Assembly: GCA_020444005.1 (NCBI GenBank)
Contig: JAHLLU010000012.1
Span: forward strand, 1 to 17,491
From: an archaeon
Lineage (GTDB): Archaea; Thermoproteota; Bathyarchaeia; TCS64
DNA: 17,491 nucleotides
Direction: 5' to 3'
Below, in pieces: positions 15,313-17,491 of the stretch (position 1 is its first letter; each line of letters starts with the position of its first letter). The notes under the pieces were generated by a model. It had not been told where the DNA came from, did not search any database, and saw nothing but the letters and a program-made list of their open reading frames with translations. A program made the position numbers and the translations under genes.

Positions 15313-16596
15313 CTAGACAAGATGGAACTTTGTCTGTAGACCATCTATTGGTCGGCAACCGTCCTTTGTGTAAACTACATCTTGTTCTAGGGCTAGTCTG
15401 AAGCTTGGGGCATCCCACTCTGGCACTGTGTCCTCTACTGATAGCTCCATGGTGAATGCGTAATTGTACTCTAACTTAACGTCACCTCTTCCTTCATTGG
15501 TTTCTTGTTCCCATGGGAGCCCAATCAATGGACCGGGTTCATGTAGCAAGTGTCCAAGGCTGTGACTGTATATTTTGGGGTTGGGGAGCCCTTCACCTCT
15601 TGCTCGTTTTAATATGTTGGCAAGTAGCTCGTCTCCTGTTAGCCCTTGTTTGAACTCGGTCATGAAGCAGTCTTGCAGCTTGTTTCCTTTTTCCATGAGT
15701 TTCTTGGCCCATTCTGGTGCATTGGTTTCACCGGGTTTCCTGATATAGCACCATTCTTGATGGTCAGTTATCAGTCCAAGATATTCGATTCCTACATCAC
15801 AGCGTATATAATCACCGTGCTGGATTGTGTCGTTGTCTCCGTATTTTTTCTTGGCGGATTCCTCCCTGAATACTCCAAAGTATGGGTTAAACGCTACAGT
15901 CAACCCATTGTCAGCACAAATTTGCCAATATCTCCAGATTAGATCACGGATTGTGGTAACACCGGGAGTAATACTACTATTGCTATAACATTCGGCTATG
16001 ATATTGTGGGCGGTCTCAACTACATGCTCGTATAGTTCAACTTCAGTGTCTGTAAGGGTTGCCAGCCATCGTGTGGCACATGGCTCAGCTGATTCAAGTC
16101 TTTCAACATATTTCTCAGGGATAGCCGCTACGAGTTGTTTGTAGAGGTTGTGTGTTAGGCCCCCTGCGGCCCACTGTATAGAGCCTGTGTTGATGCCGAT
16201 GCGTTTTGGGTCGCGCTCCTCGATGATGTGGCCAATCATCTGCCACTGTTCTCTGTGGTGGACTCTCCCCGCCCACGGCTTCTTGTAGTAGTCCTTTGTG
16301 TCTGTGAAGGAGAGGTTGATGCGTTCTATCTCATCACCATTGTCATAGAATATCAGCATCTGAAGAATAGGACACCAAGTATCCATGGGAATCATAGTCT
16401 TGTAGACAGGGTCTAGATCATCTTCTTGACAAATGATAAGCCACATATCGATACCCTGTTCACGCATGGCGAGGGGGAGTATGACGTCTAGGCGTTCCCT
16501 GATTACTTTATCGATTACCTCTGAGCGTTTTCTCATGGGTAGAATCTCGGGTTTACTCCATGTTTTTGAAAGGTTCATACCTTGGTTTAGGTTCAT
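15313..16596 (-). CDS. M24-family metallopeptidase (Xaa-Pro peptidase / creatinase-like)
   Basis: 427 residues. The N-terminal creatinase-type domain (about 20-180) contains RLDVILPLAMREQGIDMWLI, typical of a group of uncharacterised M24 peptidases, and the C-terminal 'pita-bread' domain holds the two-metal site: Asp267 and Asp278 (RCDVG...LITDHQ, 11 apart), His349 (HSLGH), Glu384 (FTMELS) and Glu404 (LEQD). All five ligands can thus be placed, so a metal hydrolase cutting X-Pro peptides or a related C-N bond is expected in the cytoplasm. The usual GHGIG reads GHLLH here. ATG 16596 is the longest start; ATG 16578 (residue 7) suits a TATA-like TTTTAAA about 28 bases upstream. It diverges from the LOR/SDH gene. 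Confidence 0.88.
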   Translation of the reverse strand: MNLNQGMNLSKTWSKPEILPMRKRSEVIDKVIRERLDVILPLAMREQGIDMWLIICQEDDLDPVYKTMIPMDTWCPILQMLIFYDNGDEIERINLSFTDTKDYYKKPWAGRVHHREQWQMIGHIIEERDPKRIGINTGSIQWAAGGLTHNLYKQLVAAIPEKYVERLESAEPCATRWLATLTDTEVELYEHVVETAHNIIAECYSNSSITPGVTTIRDLIWRYWQICADNGLTVAFNPYFGVFREESAKKKYGDNDTIQHGDYIRCDVGIEYLGLITDHQEWCYIRKPGETNAPEWAKKLMEKGNKLQDCFMTEFKQGLTGDELLANILKRARGEGLPNPKIYSHSLGHLLHEPGPLIGLPWEQETNEGRGDVKLEYNYAFTMELSVEDTVPEWDAPSFRLALEQDVVYTKDGCRPIDGLQTKFHLV

Positions 16597-16616
16597 GTAC
16601 GTTTAAAATTGATCAG

Positions 16617-16635
16617 CGGGTTGGGGCTCAACCCG
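16617..16635. repeat. GC-rich hairpin in the divergent promoter region
   Basis: CGGGTTG-GGGCT-CAACCCG: a perfect 7-bp stem with a 5-base loop between the M24 peptidase and the LOR/SDH gene. It stands out in an AT-rich gap. It could be an operator for one or both genes or a remnant hairpin. Confidence 0.5.
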
Positions 16636-16661
16636 GCTGCAGTACAAAAAGCTACAAAACC

Positions 16662-16669
16662 TTTATCAC
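16662..16669 (+). promoter_or_regulatory. Weak TATA box of the LOR/SDH gene
   Basis: TTTATCAC; predicted transcription start near 16691, just before the in-frame TTG 16693, GTG 16696 and ATG 16705. Confidence 0.4.
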
Positions 16670-16704
16670 ACATCCCATCAAACCAATATACCTTGGTGAA
16701 AGAG

Positions 16705-17491
16705 ATGGCAAGGGATAGCATTCCGACAAAACTCAGAACACTACTCTCAAGTCATTGAACTCCACGGACACCTAATCGATTCTAACATCCTATCACAAGT
16801 CCTAGACACCATAATGGATCATCAGGCAGAATTTGAGTTCCTAGAGTTCAATGTCGGGAAAGGAAAACACGACCCAAGCTCCACACGCATCGAGCTAATG
16901 GCAGATAGCAGGGAGCAGATAGACACACTCATAAGGGAGGTACTTCGCCTAGGCGCGACCCTCCCAGAGACCCCACAAGTAGAATACGAGGAGGCACCCG
17001 GTGATATGATGCTGCCGGATGATTTCTACTGCACCACAAACCACGAGACATCAGTATACATGAACGGTGAATGGGTGACAGTAGAGAACCAGATGATGGA
17101 CAAACATATCATCCTAGAACCGGAAAACAAGCGAGCCTACTGTAAACCCATTGCAGCCGTGAAGAAAGGCGACAAGGTAGTGGTAGGTCAACGCGGCGTC
17201 AAGATAAAGCACCCTGAGCGCCCCCGCGAGGGTGTCGGCGTATTCGAGTTCATGAACAGTGACGTATCACCTGAAAAACCTGTAACCAGTATAATCAAGG
17301 AGATCGCAGCGAGCCTCAAGGATAGGGCTGGAAACGGAGGTAAGATTGTGGTTGTTGCAGGTCCGGCTGTAATTCATACTGGTGGTGCGCCGTATCTAGC
17401 GGAGATGATTGAGCTTGGCTATGTTGATTCGTTGCTTTCGGGTAACGCGTTAGCAGTGCATGATATTGAGCTAGCTCTCTTTGGTACTAGT
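16705..17491 (+). CDS. LOR/SDH-family enzyme, archaeal-type ornithine cyclodeaminase (partial, frame broken near start)
   Basis: Right-edge partial gene. From about 16739 the frame encodes the conserved N-terminal domain (VIELHGHLIDSNILSQVLD, KGKHDPSSTRIEL), then AYCKPIAAVKKGDKVVVGQRG, FEFMNSDVSPEKP and the nucleotide-binding segment IVVVAGPAVIHTGGAP ... GNALAVHDIELALFGTS. This is the family once named LOR/SDH; archaeal members studied in Methanococcus convert ornithine to proline and ammonia using NAD, and related cyanobacterial proteins act on arginine. Oddity: the frame has no ATG, GTG or TTG between its upstream stop (16697-16699) and residues deep in the domain. ATG 16705 is in another frame and stops at 16756-16758. 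A one-base shift inside 16705-16744 would join them. About 260 of roughly 400 residues are visible. Confidence 0.85.

Overview
The window reads as a piece of an archaeal chromosome. Many genes have AT-rich TATA-like boxes (TTATAAA, CTTATATAT, TTATATAAA) about 25-27 bases before the first codon or a very short leader, which is the archaeal promoter layout. Several genes look leaderless, while others have a Shine-Dalgarno (SD) site. Gene content agrees: an archaeal-type ornithine cyclodeaminase (LOR/SDH family), a DUF5320 protein, a small O6-alkylguanine-DNA alkyltransferase, and several short proteins I cannot name. The lineage cannot be fixed from sequence alone; an Asgard or similar mesophilic archaeon is a guess. 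Catalase-peroxidase KatG is often acquired from bacteria, so part of the middle region may be of bacterial origin.

Layout. 1-742: tail of an unknown gene, overlapped by a GNAT acetyltransferase. 759-1616 (minus): a protein with a uracil-DNA-glycosylase-like motif pattern. 1766-2220: a DUF5320 gene whose promoter and 5' leader carry three related palindromes. 2256-4702: a seven-helix membrane protein, a short alkyltransferase, a DUF4177 protein, a small unknown and an ICMT-like membrane methyltransferase. 4797-6547 (minus): an output-less HAMP sensor, a newly called 55-residue protein directly behind it, and an unknown 136-residue protein. 6768-11800: a redox and metal block made of a CoA-disulfide-reductase-like flavoprotein, a ZIP metal transporter, KatG and a divergently transcribed PerR-type regulator. 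11903-13737 (minus): an Imm5-like 'putative immunity protein' behind a CPA1-type cation/proton antiporter. 13738-14087: a gene-free stretch, part of it strongly depleted in G and T. 14088-15215: a small zinc-binding protein, a short unknown and a two-helix membrane protein. 15313-16596 (minus): an M24 peptidase. 16705-17491: the start of an LOR/SDH enzyme whose reading frame is broken near its beginning.

How they fit together. The clearest functional unit is 6.7-11.8 kb. PerR is predicted to sense peroxide through its regulatory metal and to control katG from a shared promoter. The flavoprotein probably handles thiol or oxygen/peroxide reduction, and the ZIP protein imports divalent metal. 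The most unusual signals are the three stacked operators at the DUF5320 promoter, the HAMP sensor with no output domain plus its tiny partner, and two genes (HAMP sensor, LOR/SDH) whose conserved N-termini extend beyond any usual start codon.
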